Shown in pieces: positions 16,366 through 24,611 of a DNA stretch of 64,000 bases (position 1 is its first letter; each line of letters opens with the position of its first letter). The translations under genes were made by a program, and so were the position numbers. Under the pieces are notes generated by a model. That model saw only the letters and a program-made list of their open reading frames with translations. It did no database searches and was not told the DNA's origin. The DNA is from an uncultured Duncaniella sp. (GTDB lineage Bacteria; Bacteroidota; Bacteroidia; Bacteroidales; Muribaculaceae), in contig CAJURI010000002.1 of assembly GCA_910588795.1 (NCBI GenBank), forward strand, positions 1-64,000, given 5' to 3'.

Positions 16366-17894
16366 TTTGAGGTCATTCTTTCGTTATCGTCGGGGTTTGA
16401 GAAAATGCTGTCGAGCCGGCCTTTTTCGATGTACGATATGAGAGCTTCGTAAAGAATCTCTTTGCTCCGTGCAAGTGTCCTGGCCCGTTTTAGCGGTGTC
16501 ATGTAGTCGTTGCCGGCAGCGAGATAGTCGATTGTCGCCACACGGTAGCGTGCGTCGGGGTCAATGGCTTTTCCGTCGACAGTGGCATTGTTTATTGTGT
16601 GGGTCTCCGGATCGTATAGCACCGATACATTGGAGCTTACTCCCTGGCCCTCCTGTCCGGCCATTATGGCTATGTTGTCGAGAAGATCGGCCCCGGATAT
16701 GTCAAGTACGACTATGCGGTTTTCAAACGGAGCTACGTCAATGATCTCTCCTTTTGTGATCGTACCCTTGGCAATGGAGTTGCGTATGCCACCTTTGTTC
16801 ATAATGGACAGGTCGACCGGTTTGCCGCATATTTCGGCACCACGCGTGCGGACGAAGTCGCTGAAGAGGTTGAGCATGCGTGTTGATGTGCGTTCAAATT
16901 CATTGGGCGACTCGCCTATGCGGTATGATCTCAGCGAGTCGACCTTTGTCCTGTAAGGGTCTATCAGTCTCGCGAAGGCTGTGTCAATGCGTGTGTCGAG
17001 TCTGTTGTTTACCCGTATGAGTTTCGGGGTCACTTCTCCTGTGGCAAGGTTTATGTCGATCTCTCCGACGGCAAATCCGCGTGCACCGGTCTGTACGATG
17101 GTCACGCTGTCGCCTTCGGCATTTGCCACTCTCCATCGTGGGCTTTGCGGGTCGGAGGGATCAATGGCAGTGTGCGTGTGGCCGCCTATGATAATGTCTA
17201 TGTCCTTGCTTTCGGCAGCAATGTCGAGGTCGTCGATGCCCGTGGCTGTCTCATATCCGAGATGACTTACGGCAATGACCATTTCGGCTCCGTTCTCACG
17301 CAGTTTCGCCGCCTCTTCGTTGGCCCGTTGCAGTGCGTCCTGATATTTCACTCCTGAGAAATTCTCTTCGGCTATTATGCCGGCCGGATCAAGGTTAAGC
17401 CCTATGAATCCAATTTTGTGTCCGGCAATCTCCTTGAGAGCGGATGGCACGAAGAGGTCCTGTAGCGGAGAGCCCGACATGTCATAATTCGTGCTTATGC
17501 GTGTGGCATCCACTTTGCTCCATTCCTGAGCCAGACTCTCGACGCCACGATCAAATTCGTGATTGCCCAGTATGCGTATGTCGTAGCCAAGCCTGTTCAT
17601 GAGTTCGCGTTCCACTTCGCCGCCGAATATGGTGAAATACAGGGATCCCTGCACGGCGTCGCCGGCATCGATAAGCAATACATTGGACCGTGAGCCGCGC
17701 ACACTGTCGATTATGGCTTTGCGTCGGGCTATTCCTCCGTTATCCTTGCTGTCAGGGTCGATGGAGGAGTGTGTGTCGTTGGTGTGGAGTATCACAAGAT
17801 GATCAGCGTCGGTGTTTCCCCGGACTGAAGTACATGCGGCCAAAACAATGCCAAGAAGCAATGCCGGCAGACCATGGAAAAATCTTGATGTCAT
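16362..17894 (-). CDS. Bifunctional metallophosphatase / 5'-nucleotidase lipoprotein
   Basis: A 510-residue UshA-like enzyme expected to dephosphorylate nucleotides outside the cytoplasm. The signal peptide ends in a lipobox (GIVLAACTS, Cys21), so it is lipid-anchored. The metallophosphoesterase domain (about 30-280) carries all metal motifs: LHTNDTHS, DAGDAVQGS, GNHEFDRG and GGHTH. The C-terminal 5'-nucleotidase substrate domain (about 325-490) shows NKGGIRNSI and a late DYLAAGNDYM. Both halves are in one frame, whereas gut Bacteroidetes often carry them as separate adjacent genes. It overlaps DUF486 by 4 nt and follows queE by 13 nt. Confidence 0.93.
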   Translation of the reverse strand: MTSRFFHGLPALLLGIVLAACTSVRGNTDADHLVILHTNDTHSSIDPDSKDNGGIARRKAIIDSVRGSRSNVLLIDAGDAVQGSLYFTIFGGEVERELMNRLGYDIRILGNHEFDRGVESLAQEWSKVDATRISTNYDMSGSPLQDLFVPSALKEIAGHKIGFIGLNLDPAGIIAEENFSGVKYQDALQRANEEAAKLRENGAEMVIAVSHLGYETATGIDDLDIAAESKDIDIIIGGHTHTAIDPSDPQSPRWRVANAEGDSVTIVQTGARGFAVGEIDINLATGEVTPKLIRVNNRLDTRIDTAFARLIDPYRTKVDSLRSYRIGESPNEFERTSTRMLNLFSDFVRTRGAEICGKPVDLSIMNKGGIRNSIAKGTITKGEIIDVAPFENRIVVLDISGADLLDNIAIMAGQEGQGVSSNVSVLYDPETHTINNATVDGKAIDPDARYRVATIDYLAAGNDYMTPLKRARTLARSKEILYEALISYIEKGRLDSIFSNPDDNERMTSK

Positions 17895-17907
17895 ATGGTT
17901 AAGGTGT

Positions 17908-18453
17908 TTACTCGATTCCTATGAGTTTGTGGGTCTGCAATGAAAGCCTCCAATGAGGATTCCGGAGGATGTATCTGACGGTCTCGGGAATGTTTTTGCC
18001 GCTGCAAGGCTGCAGGAAGTAATGCATTGCCGGGTATCGGTTGGCTATCTCTTCCACATCCTGTCCGAGATATACCACCTTAAGTTCGTCAATGCGTTTG
18101 AGCCGGACCTCAGCCTCGCCTTTCGGGGAGCATGTCACCCAGTCGATATCTTCGGGCAGAGGGTTTGTGCCGTTTGTCTCAACCTGGATGTAGAATCCGG
18201 CATTGTGGAGAATTTCCACGAGGTCGTCAGTGAGCTGAAGCGATGGCTCACCCCCTGTTATTACAATGTGGCGTGACGGGTAGGGCAACACGCGCTCGAG
18301 GATCTCTCCGAGAGCCATTTCGGTCCCTGACCGGTGGTCGGTGTCGCAGAAGTCACAATTGAGGTTGCATCCGCTCAGGCGCAGGAATACGGCTGGAGTG
18401 CCTGTATGGTACCCCTCGCCTTGCAAAGAGTAGAATATCTCGTTGACTTTCAA
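17908..18453 (-). CDS. queE: 7-carboxy-7-deazaguanine synthase (radical SAM)
   Basis: Converts 6-carboxytetrahydropterin to 7-carboxy-7-deazaguanine in queuosine synthesis. The 181-residue protein opens VNEIFYSLQGEGYHTGTPAVF, typical of QueE, and has the radical SAM [4Fe-4S] cysteines in GCNLNCDFCDTDH (Cys29, Cys33, Cys36). The SAM-binding ITGGEPSLQ motif follows near residue 64. At 181 residues it belongs to the short QueE class. It sits directly after queD (21 nt), the preceding pathway step. queC and queF are not in the window. Confidence 0.95.
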   Translation of the reverse strand: MKVNEIFYSLQGEGYHTGTPAVFLRLSGCNLNCDFCDTDHRSGTEMALGEILERVLPYPSRHIVITGGEPSLQLTDDLVEILHNAGFYIQVETNGTNPLPEDIDWVTCSPKGEAEVRLKRIDELKVVYLGQDVEEIANRYPAMHYFLQPCSGKNIPETVRYILRNPHWRLSLQTHKLIGIE

Positions 18454-18474
18454 TTTGCCTGTGTGTTAATTGGT

Positions 18475-18807
18475 CTATTCCTTAATGTAAGAGGCCACAT
18501 TGCCTTCGCTTTCCCTGACATCCACGCGGTAGCAAGTGTCGATCTGGTCGCATATCCATCGAGCGATGTTTTCGGCAGTGGGATTGAAAGGGAGCAGTTC
18601 GTTGAAATTGCCGTGGTCGAGATAGGCAGTTATGCGCTCTTTGATGTGAGAGAAATCTGTCACCATCCCGTCGGCATTGAGCTCGCGTGCCCGGCAGTGG
18701 ACAGTCACAAGCCAGTTGTGTCCGTGCATGCGGCTGCATTTGCTCGGATAGGAAAGTTCCAGACGGTGGCACCCTGCGAGTTCAAATGTCTTTGTGATGT
18801 AATACAT
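18475..18807 (-). CDS. queD: 6-carboxy-5,6,7,8-tetrahydropterin synthase
   Basis: Makes 6-carboxytetrahydropterin from dihydroneopterin triphosphate, the first committed step to queuosine. The 110-residue protein has the PTPS-fold zinc and catalytic residues: His14 in AGCHRLEL, Cys in SKCSRMHGHN (about 24), and the two histidines of HGHN (about 28-30). Further along, LDHGNFNEL and PTAENIARWICDQI match the family. It starts 4 nt after the cca stop and precedes queE. The link to cca, another tRNA-processing gene, looks functional. Confidence 0.95.
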   Translation of the reverse strand: MYYITKTFELAGCHRLELSYPSKCSRMHGHNWLVTVHCRARELNADGMVTDFSHIKERITAYLDHGNFNELLPFNPTAENIARWICDQIDTCYRVDVRESEGNVASYIKE

Positions 18808-18811
18808 TGTG

Positions 18812-20293
18812 TTATATATCGCTTGTACTATTGGATGTTTCTGTGCGTTCCGGAGTGTGGCTTGCCGGAGTCAGACCGTTGTCAGCTGCTGTGCGGTACA
18901 TGATCCCGAGAGCCGCTTCGCGGTCGTTAGGTGCTATTATGCCGTCAAGTATGGCGTTTTTAATGGCACTTTTTATGGTACCGATCACCGGGCCTCCCTT
19001 TATGCCGAATATTTCCATGATCTCGTTGCCGTCGACAGGCGGCTGGAGCTTTCGTATCTCGTCACGGACATTTAGGTCGGAAATCTTTTCGCGCACGAGG
19101 GCAAAGTTGGCGAGCAGACGCCGCACTTTTTCACGGTTCTTTGACGTTATGTCGGCTTCGCATAGGGTCATCAGGTCTTCGAGGTCATCGCCGGCATCAT
19201 TTATGAGCCGCCTTACGGCCGAGTCGGTTACCTCGTCTTCTACAAGAGCTATGGGCCTCATGTGCAGCTCCACAAGTTTTGCCACGTATTTCATCTTCTG
19301 GTCCTGAGGCAGACGCATATACCTGAATATGCGAGGCACCATCTTTGATCCGATGAAGTTGTGGTTGTGGAATGTCCACCCTGTCTTTTCGTCCCAACGC
19401 TTTGTGACAGGCTTGGCGATATCGTGCATGAGAGCCGCCCATCGCAGCCATATGTTGTCGCTTTTGGCCGATACGTTGTCGAGCACTTCGAGTGTGTGGG
19501 CAAAGTTGTCCTTATGGCTGCGGCCATTGACGGTCTGTACCCCTTTCATGGCTGCGAGCTCCGGCATTATTATCGGGAGCAGCCCGCTGTCGAGCAGCAG
19601 TTGCCACCCGATGGAAGGCCGTGGGGATCCCATGATTTTCATAAGTTCGTCCACGATCCGTTCGCGGGATATTATTCTGAGACGTTCGGCATTGCGTCGT
19701 ATGGCGGCGAATGTCTCCGGGTATATCTCGAATTGCAGCTGTGTGGCAAACCGGACAGCCCGCATCATGCGCAGGGGGTCGTCGCTGAATGTTATGTCGG
19801 GGTCGAGCGGGGTGCGTAAGATTCCTTTCTCCATGTCGGAGAGACCGTCGAACAGATCGACAAGTTCTCCGAATCCTTCGCGGTTGATGCGTATGGCAAG
19901 AGCGTTGACTGTGAAATCGCGTCGAGACAGGTCTTCATCAAGAGTGCCGTCCTCTACGATGGGTTTGCGTGAGTCGCGCTGATAGGATTCCTTTCGTGCG
20001 CCCACGAATTCAAGTTCCACAGAGCGACGTTTCACCTGAGCGGTTCCGAAGTTGCGGAACACCGTGAGATGAGTCCCTTTCCCGAGGAGCTTTGCGACAA
20101 CTTCGGCCAGCTCTATGCCGCTGCCTACTGTCACAAAATCTATGTCCTTGGATGGACGCCCGAGGAAAAAGTCGCGCACACATCCCCCTACGGCATAGCA
20201 GGGGCGGCCGATTGAGTCGGCCGCCTCTCCTATGGTGTGGTACAGGGGTGTGTCTATCTTGGCAATTACTTTATCTAACCTTTCTGATGTCAT
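18812..20293 (-). CDS. cca: CCA tRNA nucleotidyltransferase with HD domain
   Basis: Adds or repairs the 3' CCA of tRNAs; the three tRNA genes in this window all lack encoded CCA. The 493-residue class II enzyme shows the polymerase head (YAVGGCVRDFFLGRPSKDIDFV, in part, about 29-50, with the DxD metal site), the RRDFTVNALA motif near 130, an RNA-binding middle, and a C-terminal HD phosphohydrolase domain (LMHDIAKPVTKR, about 270). It begins 1 nt after the M24 peptidase stop. The final ~25 residues are a Ser/Thr-rich tail. Confidence 0.95.
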   Translation of the reverse strand: MTSERLDKVIAKIDTPLYHTIGEAADSIGRPCYAVGGCVRDFFLGRPSKDIDFVTVGSGIELAEVVAKLLGKGTHLTVFRNFGTAQVKRRSVELEFVGARKESYQRDSRKPIVEDGTLDEDLSRRDFTVNALAIRINREGFGELVDLFDGLSDMEKGILRTPLDPDITFSDDPLRMMRAVRFATQLQFEIYPETFAAIRRNAERLRIISRERIVDELMKIMGSPRPSIGWQLLLDSGLLPIIMPELAAMKGVQTVNGRSHKDNFAHTLEVLDNVSAKSDNIWLRWAALMHDIAKPVTKRWDEKTGWTFHNHNFIGSKMVPRIFRYMRLPQDQKMKYVAKLVELHMRPIALVEDEVTDSAVRRLINDAGDDLEDLMTLCEADITSKNREKVRRLLANFALVREKISDLNVRDEIRKLQPPVDGNEIMEIFGIKGGPVIGTIKSAIKNAILDGIIAPNDREAALGIMYRTAADNGLTPASHTPERTETSNSTSDI

Positions 20294-20294
20294 T

Positions 20295-21485
20295 CTATCT
20301 GTCGAAATATATGATCTCTTCGGGAGCCGGTGTTATGCATTCAACATGGTCGGAGTGCACTATATATGTGTTCTCGATGCCGACAGCTCCTGTGTCAGGG
20401 ATCACGAATTTAGGCTCAAGCGCTATCACGTTGTGTTCCCGGATGATGTCGCGGCTTCTTGGCGCGATTACCGGGAGTTCGTTGATCTCTATCCCGACTC
20501 CGTGTCCGATGAATCCCGCATGCTGGCGGTGTCCCATATAATATGGTTTAAGTCCGGCTTCGGAGACTATCTCGTCGGCTTTCTCCCACAGGAGTTTTGC
20601 CTGAATGCCTGGATGCATCATGTCGCATAGCGAACGGTGTATGTCGATGGAGCACTGATGGGCTTTCAACGCCAGCTGATCGAGTTTCCCAAGCGCGAAC
20701 ACTCTGGTCATGTCGGTCATGTATCCGTTGAAATTGCCGTTCATATCGACCATTACTGTGGTGCCGGGGGTTATGAGCGTGCCGTTTGCGCCCACGGGGA
20801 GTGACGGGTCCATACCTGCGCCTCCCATTGCGAAGTCATAAGGGGACGGCGCGTCGGCATTGCGTCCTGCGAGGAGGTTGCCCATATATAGCTCCATCGA
20901 GTCGCCGCTTATGCGGAATTGTCCGAGACAGCCCTCGCGGCGGCATAAGTTCTCGATTGCTATCTGCAGGTCATAATCGGACATCCCTTCCTGGAACAAT
21001 CCGGGGATACGGCTGTACACCCTGACCTGACGTTCTCCTGACTCACGTAGCTTCCTGAGGGCCATTGGAGGCTTTACGGCACGTACATTGCGCATTATGG
21101 CGGATGCGTTCTTCAGTTCCGCGTCCGGGAACAGCGGGAGCAGACGTTGCACGGTGGAGTAGGGGAGCACGTCGATCTCGATGCCTATGGTGGCAGGCGC
21201 ACTCATCCCGATTGATGCTGTAATCTCTTCGGGCTTACGTATGTAGACCACGCCGTCGCCGGTAAGTTCGACCGGTCTTCGCACGAAATATATAGGTTCG
21301 CCTTTAGCGGGAATGTATGCATAGCCTGCGAAGACTCTTCCTGTGATGTAATATAGGTTGGCGTTGTCGGCGAGGATTATCGCTTCGGTTGACGACTCAA
21401 GCATGTGGGACCGTATGCTTGAGAGCCTTTGGCAGTATTCGTCTCTGTCCCAGAGTATGAGGCGGTGCTCAAGAATGTTCTCCAT
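20295..21485 (-). CDS. M24-family Xaa-Pro peptidase
   Basis: A 396-residue cytosolic metallopeptidase of the pita-bread fold, probably an Xaa-Pro dipeptidase or aminopeptidase. The N-terminal creatinase-like domain spans about 1-150. The catalytic domain holds all five dimetal ligands: Asp in MVDMNGN, Asp in YMTDMTRVF, His in FIGHGVGIE, Glu in ALEPKFV and Glu in GIENTYIV. No signal peptide. It is the second gene of the operon, 20 nt after the META lipoprotein gene and one base before cca. Exact specificity (dipeptide or longer) cannot be told. Confidence 0.93.
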   Translation of the reverse strand: MENILEHRLILWDRDEYCQRLSSIRSHMLESSTEAIILADNANLYYITGRVFAGYAYIPAKGEPIYFVRRPVELTGDGVVYIRKPEEITASIGMSAPATIGIEIDVLPYSTVQRLLPLFPDAELKNASAIMRNVRAVKPPMALRKLRESGERQVRVYSRIPGLFQEGMSDYDLQIAIENLCRREGCLGQFRISGDSMELYMGNLLAGRNADAPSPYDFAMGGAGMDPSLPVGANGTLITPGTTVMVDMNGNFNGYMTDMTRVFALGKLDQLALKAHQCSIDIHRSLCDMMHPGIQAKLLWEKADEIVSEAGLKPYYMGHRQHAGFIGHGVGIEINELPVIAPRSRDIIREHNVIALEPKFVIPDTGAVGIENTYIVHSDHVECITPAPEEIIYFDR

Positions 21486-21505
21486 CGTTATGTGTGTGGT
21501 ACGTT

Positions 21506-22381
21506 TTAGTCAGCTATCTCGTCGGGGGACAGGCGGCTTAGCGATATGATCACTTTGCCATCATTGTCCTTTAATACGGCATGATCTGAGTCGGTACCTC
21601 TGGCCGCTGTGTCAACGTTCTCAAGAGCCAGAAGGAAAGCCTGTTCTGTGGCTATATCGGGGCATGTCATGCGTGAAGTGGCAAGGTTCTTGAACTCGAT
21701 GCCGTTGCCTTTGTCGAGATTTACAATGATTTCACCGTTGAGGAGGTTGCAGCCGGCGTTGCCGTGCACACGCTTTTCGTCCACGTCGATGACTATTTTG
21801 ACGGCGGCAGTGATGGGCTTGCCGTCAATAGCTGTCACCTTCCATGCTCCGTTGAGGAATGCAAGGTTCTGCTTGTGCAGTTTCATAACCGTGCGGCCGT
21901 CGGATGACAGGATCTCCATGTCGGATTTGTCGGTGAGCTTATAGGACGCGGCATTGTTGATAGCCTTGTTGACCTCAAATTCATATGGAGCGTCATTGCA
22001 TGCCATGAGTGTGGATATGAATTCTCCGGCCGGAGTGATCACGTTGCCTTTGATGTTCCACATGCCGTTGAGGTAGTTGCATCCGTTGAAAACGATGACT
22101 TTTAGCACGGCGATCTGTGATTCGGCAGGTGTCAGTGTGATTTGGGGATGATTCTCGCCGTTGACGGTAACCTTGGTTCCGTTGACTTCAACAATTGACC
22201 ATACCCCTTCGAGATTGTCGGTATTGATATTCTCCTCGCGTTGCTGGGCGACAGATGCGGATGTGCCGGCGGTCGTTTGGGTGGCAGGAGTTGTGGTTTT
22301 GTCCTTATTGCCGCGCAAAATGCTGCAGCCTGATGTGAGAGCCATAATTGCAATAGCTGTTATGAATATGTTGAGTCTCAT
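21506..22381 (-). CDS. Lipoprotein with two META (HslJ-like) domains
   Basis: A 291-residue lipoprotein with lipobox LTSGCS (Cys19), so membrane-anchored. Two META/HslJ-type domains follow a Thr/Ala-rich linker: the first about 58-165 (GVWSIVEVNG through FNGCNYLNGMWNI and STLMACND), the second about 175-280 (LNGAWKVTAIDGKPI through GNAGCNLLNGEI and SRMTCPDIATEQAFLLAL). Each carries the paired Cys-Asn and Thr-x-x-x-Cys motifs typical of the fold. Such proteins are linked to stress or drug tolerance in other bacteria, but the mechanism is unknown. First gene of the seven-gene operon. Confidence 0.92.
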   Translation of the reverse strand: MRLNIFITAIAIMALTSGCSILRGNKDKTTTPATQTTAGTSASVAQQREENINTDNLEGVWSIVEVNGTKVTVNGENHPQITLTPAESQIAVLKVIVFNGCNYLNGMWNIKGNVITPAGEFISTLMACNDAPYEFEVNKAINNAASYKLTDKSDMEILSSDGRTVMKLHKQNLAFLNGAWKVTAIDGKPITAAVKIVIDVDEKRVHGNAGCNLLNGEIIVNLDKGNGIEFKNLATSRMTCPDIATEQAFLLALENVDTAARGTDSDHAVLKDNDGKVIISLSRLSPDEIAD

Positions 22382-22479
22382 GTGCTTAAAATAAGTTGAA
22401 TTAATAAATATGAGTTGTATTTCAAGATTATAACGTTTGGACTCATTTATTGTGCGAACGTTTAATCTAAAATTTCCTG

Positions 22480-22487
22480 CAAAATTA
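22480..22487 (-). promoter_or_regulatory. -7 box for the META-M24-cca-que operon
   Basis: Minus-strand TAATTTTG, 98 nt upstream of the META lipoprotein ATG; an upstream TTTCC lies at the -33 distance. The 5' UTR would be about 90 nt. No riboswitch fold is recognised in it. Confidence 0.5.
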
Positions 22488-22611
22488 CGGAAAAATGCGC
22501 TATGTAGGAAATTTTTTGTTTTTGAACGGCTAATTTATTATGTTATATTGTGTTTGGGGGTAAATCGGTCGAATGAATTTGTTAAATATATGTTAAATAG
22601 TGCTTGCGGTC

Positions 22612-22642
22612 TTGCGGGAATGACGAATACTTACTAACTTTG
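22612..22642 (+). promoter_or_regulatory. Promoter of tRNA-Glu
   Basis: TTG at 22612-22614 and TAACTTTG at 22635-22642, 20 nt apart. The tRNA begins 53 nt further on, so a 5' leader of about 45 nt must be trimmed. Confidence 0.7.
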
Positions 22643-22695
22643 CATCGCAAAACCAAGGGGCAGAGATGCAGATCCCGCAGGTTGAGCCACTGAAT

Positions 22696-22768
22696 GGCGA
22701 TTTAGTGTAGAGGCCTAGCACGCCGCCCTCTCACGGCGGAAACTCGGGTTCGAATCCCGGATTCGCTA
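22696..22768 (+). tRNA. tRNA-Glu (CTC)
   Basis: D stem GTGT/GCAC, anticodon stem CCGCC/GGCGG with loop CTCTCAC (anticodon CTC), T arm TCGGG-TTCGAAT-CCCGG, discriminator A. The acceptor stem GGCGATT/ATTCGCT has a G-T end pair and one T-T mismatch. CCA is not encoded. Confidence 0.92.
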
Positions 22769-22774
22769 CATGCC

Positions 22775-22812
22775 TGAAAGCCTGATTCCAAGGGGAGTCG
22801 GGCTTTCATTTT
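22775..22812 (+). terminator. Terminator after tRNA-Glu
   Basis: A 15-bp stem TGAAAGCCTGATTCC / GGAGTCGGGCTTTCA with two G-T pairs and a 4-nt loop, followed by TTTTG. Its end overlaps the first copy of a 16-bp tandem repeat. Confidence 0.85.
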
Positions 22813-22836
22813 GTAAAGACTTCATTTTGTAAAGAC
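22805..22836 (+). repeat. Perfect 16-bp tandem duplication
   Basis: TTCATTTTGTAAAGAC occurs twice back to back (22805-22820 and 22821-22836). The first copy contains the 3' arm and T-tract of the tRNA-Glu terminator. Confidence 0.9.
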
Positions 22837-22869
22837 TATTGTGCGATTTAACATTTATTTTGCTGTGAC

Positions 22870-22903
22870 TTTGATAGTTTCAGAAAGATAATGTCTAAAT
22901 TTG
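22870..22903 (+). promoter_or_regulatory. Candidate promoter of the ECF sigma factor gene
   Basis: TTTG at 22870-22873 and TAAATTTG at 22896-22903, spacing 22 nt (slightly long), with the ATG 25 nt downstream. Confidence 0.5.
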
Positions 22904-22928
22904 TCCATGCTAATCGGCTTGAAACAAT

Positions 22929-23489
22929 ATGACGCAGGAAAATCAACTTGACGATACATCACTTGTGGCGCGGCTCAGGGACAAGAAGAGCTGTCGTGCC
23001 GCCTTCGGCGACATGATAAAGCTTTACAGCGAACCCCTGTACCGTCAGATACGTCGCATGGTGCAGAGCCATGATGATGCCAATGATCTGCTTCAGAACA
23101 CCTTTCTCAAGGCATGGCAGAACATTGAGAATTTCCGTGGCGATGCCAAGCTGTCGACCTGGCTTTACAAGATAGCTATCAACGAGAGCATCACATTTCT
23201 GGAAAAAGAGCGCAAACGCCTCGGCTTGTCCCTTGACGACGAGGAGTCACATATAGTGCAGCTCATAGAGGCTGATACCGACATTGATGGTGACGAACTG
23301 GCTCGTCAGTTGCGTGAGGCTATAGCTTCATTGCCCGAAAAGCAACGTCTGGTATTCAATATGCGTTACTATGATGATATGAAATATGAGCGAATGTCGG
23401 AGATCCTCGGCACTTCGGTGGGAGCACTGAAAGCGTCCTATCATCTTGCAGTAAAAAAAATCGAACAATTTTTCTCTGACATGGATTAA
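22929..23489 (+). CDS. ECF-type RNA polymerase sigma factor
   Basis: A 186-residue sigma-70 family factor. Region 2 spans about 22-90 and includes DDANDLLQNTFLKAWQNI and FRGDAKLSTWLYKIAIN. Region 4 spans about 128-182 and includes LPEKQRLVFNMRYYDDMKY and a helix-turn-helix at SEILGTSVGALKASYHLAVKKI. It precedes a one-helix membrane protein and a Spy-like periplasmic protein with gaps of 49 and 15 nt, the usual sigma/anti-sigma order. Its target regulon is unknown; the macroglobulin gene downstream is a candidate. Confidence 0.94.
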   Translation: MTQENQLDDTSLVARLRDKKSCRAAFGDMIKLYSEPLYRQIRRMVQSHDDANDLLQNTFLKAWQNIENFRGDAKLSTWLYKIAINESITFLEKERKRLGLSLDDEESHIVQLIEADTDIDGDELARQLREAIASLPEKQRLVFNMRYYDDMKYERMSEILGTSVGALKASYHLAVKKIEQFFSDMD

Positions 23490-23538
23490 ACCTTTGCACA
23501 TACCATCAGTCAAACATATAAATAAAAGTGAACCGACA

Positions 23539-23994
23539 ATGAAAGATATACTCGAAAAAGTGAACCGTAATGACGGCATGACCGTTCCTGACGGGTATTT
23601 CGACGATTTTGCGTCGCGTATGGCTGCTTCTCTTCCGGTTATGGACTGGGAAAATGAGGCGGAGGGACAGTCGCGTGTCATGCCTCGAAGCTTCTGGCAG
23701 AAGGTGCGTCCATACGTCTATCTTGCGGCTATGTTTATGGGAGTGTGGTGCATGATGAAGATGTTTGACATGATGCGTCCGGATACACAGGGACTTAATA
23801 TCGACAATAATCCGGTCATAACCGCTGCCGTGGGTAATGACTATTTCTTTAACGATTATGTCGTGATACATGGGGATGTGAGCGAGTATCAGCTTATGGA
23901 GGATCTTTATGAGACCGGTTATGTCCCTGCTTCCTATGAATATAATGGCGGCAATGATTATGCCGACCATGACACGTCACTGACTGATATATAA
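23539..23994 (+). CDS. Single-pass membrane protein, possible anti-sigma factor
   Basis: A 151-residue protein of no family I recognise. Start ATG 23539 is chosen over upstream non-ATG options because it gives a plain cytoplasmic N-terminus (MKDILEKVNRNDGMTVPDGYFDDFASRMAASLP). One transmembrane helix lies at about 60-78 (YVYLAAMFMGVWCMMKMFDM), followed by an acidic, Tyr/Asn-rich extracytoplasmic tail. The PDGYFDDFA segment is common in Bacteroidetes proteins encoded just after ECF sigma factors. An anti-sigma or sigma-accessory role is inferred from position and topology, not from a recognised anti-sigma motif. Confidence 0.75.
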   Translation: MKDILEKVNRNDGMTVPDGYFDDFASRMAASLPVMDWENEAEGQSRVMPRSFWQKVRPYVYLAAMFMGVWCMMKMFDMMRPDTQGLNIDNNPVITAAVGNDYFFNDYVVIHGDVSEYQLMEDLYETGYVPASYEYNGGNDYADHDTSLTDI

Positions 23995-24009
23995 AAATAT
24001 AGATCGGCT

Positions 24010-24483
24010 ATGAAAAAATATATACTGATTGTTATCGCATTTCTTCTGTTGCCTCTGGCATTGCTTGCGCAGAAGCCGTCGCAGCGTGAACGTGAATCGT
24101 GGATGAAGGAGATGCAGCAGGTAAAGAATGAATACATATCCCATATGCTTGAACTGAGTGAAGAGCAGAAGGCTAAATTCATACCTGTGTATAACCGTAT
24201 GGAAGAAGAGGTGAGGGTGGCAGCCGATCAGGCGATGAGGCTTGAGCGTCAGGTGAGGAAGAAAGGAGACAAGGCCACCGATCTTGAACGTGAGAAGGCC
24301 GCCGAAGCCCAGTTTGAGCTCAAAGGCAAGGAAGGTGCCATAGAGATGAAGTATTTCAAGAATTTTAAAAGCATATTGACATCCAAACAGTTGATACAGC
24401 TAAAGAAGGCAGAGCGAGATTTTTCACGGGAACTGATGAAAAGACATCATGAACGGCAAAAGAACCGCAAGGGCCGGAAATAG
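24010..24483 (+). CDS. Spy/CpxP-like periplasmic protein
   Basis: A 157-residue exported protein: signal peptide MKKYILIVIAFLLLPLALLAQ, then a highly charged, nearly all-helical mature region. Its pattern LELSEEQKAKFIPVYNRMEEEV (about residues 47-68, in part) and ILTSKQLIQLKKAERDF (about 125) resembles the repeated LTxxQ signatures of Spy/CpxP chaperones. The C-terminus is strongly basic (RHHERQKNRKGRK). With the sigma factor and membrane protein upstream, it fits an envelope-stress sensor or chaperone. The operon ends at a terminator 41 nt later. Confidence 0.75.
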   Translation: MKKYILIVIAFLLLPLALLAQKPSQRERESWMKEMQQVKNEYISHMLELSEEQKAKFIPVYNRMEEEVRVAADQAMRLERQVRKKGDKATDLEREKAAEAQFELKGKEGAIEMKYFKNFKSILTSKQLIQLKKAERDFSRELMKRHHERQKNRKGRK

Positions 24484-24523
24484 AATCCATACAAACTTAA
24501 AATAAGAAGTATAATAAAAAGTA

Positions 24524-24572
24524 ACGACAAAAGATGATTGATGATCCGAAAATCTTTTGTCGTCTTTTTTTC
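24524..24572 (+). terminator. Terminator after the sigma/Spy operon
   Basis: A 12-bp perfect stem ACGACAAAAGAT / ATCTTTTGTCGT followed by CTTTTTTTTC. It ends only about 40 nt before the macroglobulin ATG. Confidence 0.9.
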
Positions 24573-24611
24573 ATTATATAATCAAAGGTTTCCGATAAAT
24601 ATAGTCATCTT

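Larger units (their letters stand above)
22382..22695. other. Intergenic region between the META operon and tRNA-Glu
   Basis: This is an AT-rich 314-nt spacer. It holds the divergent META-operon -7 box (22480-22487) and the tRNA-Glu promoter (22612-22642). I see no convincing gene in it. Confidence 0.6.

Noticed and set aside
18454..18474. preQ1 riboswitch within the queD/queE genes
   Set aside because: The genes are nearly contiguous and the operon leader (22382-22480) shows no preQ1-type hairpin with an A-rich tail.
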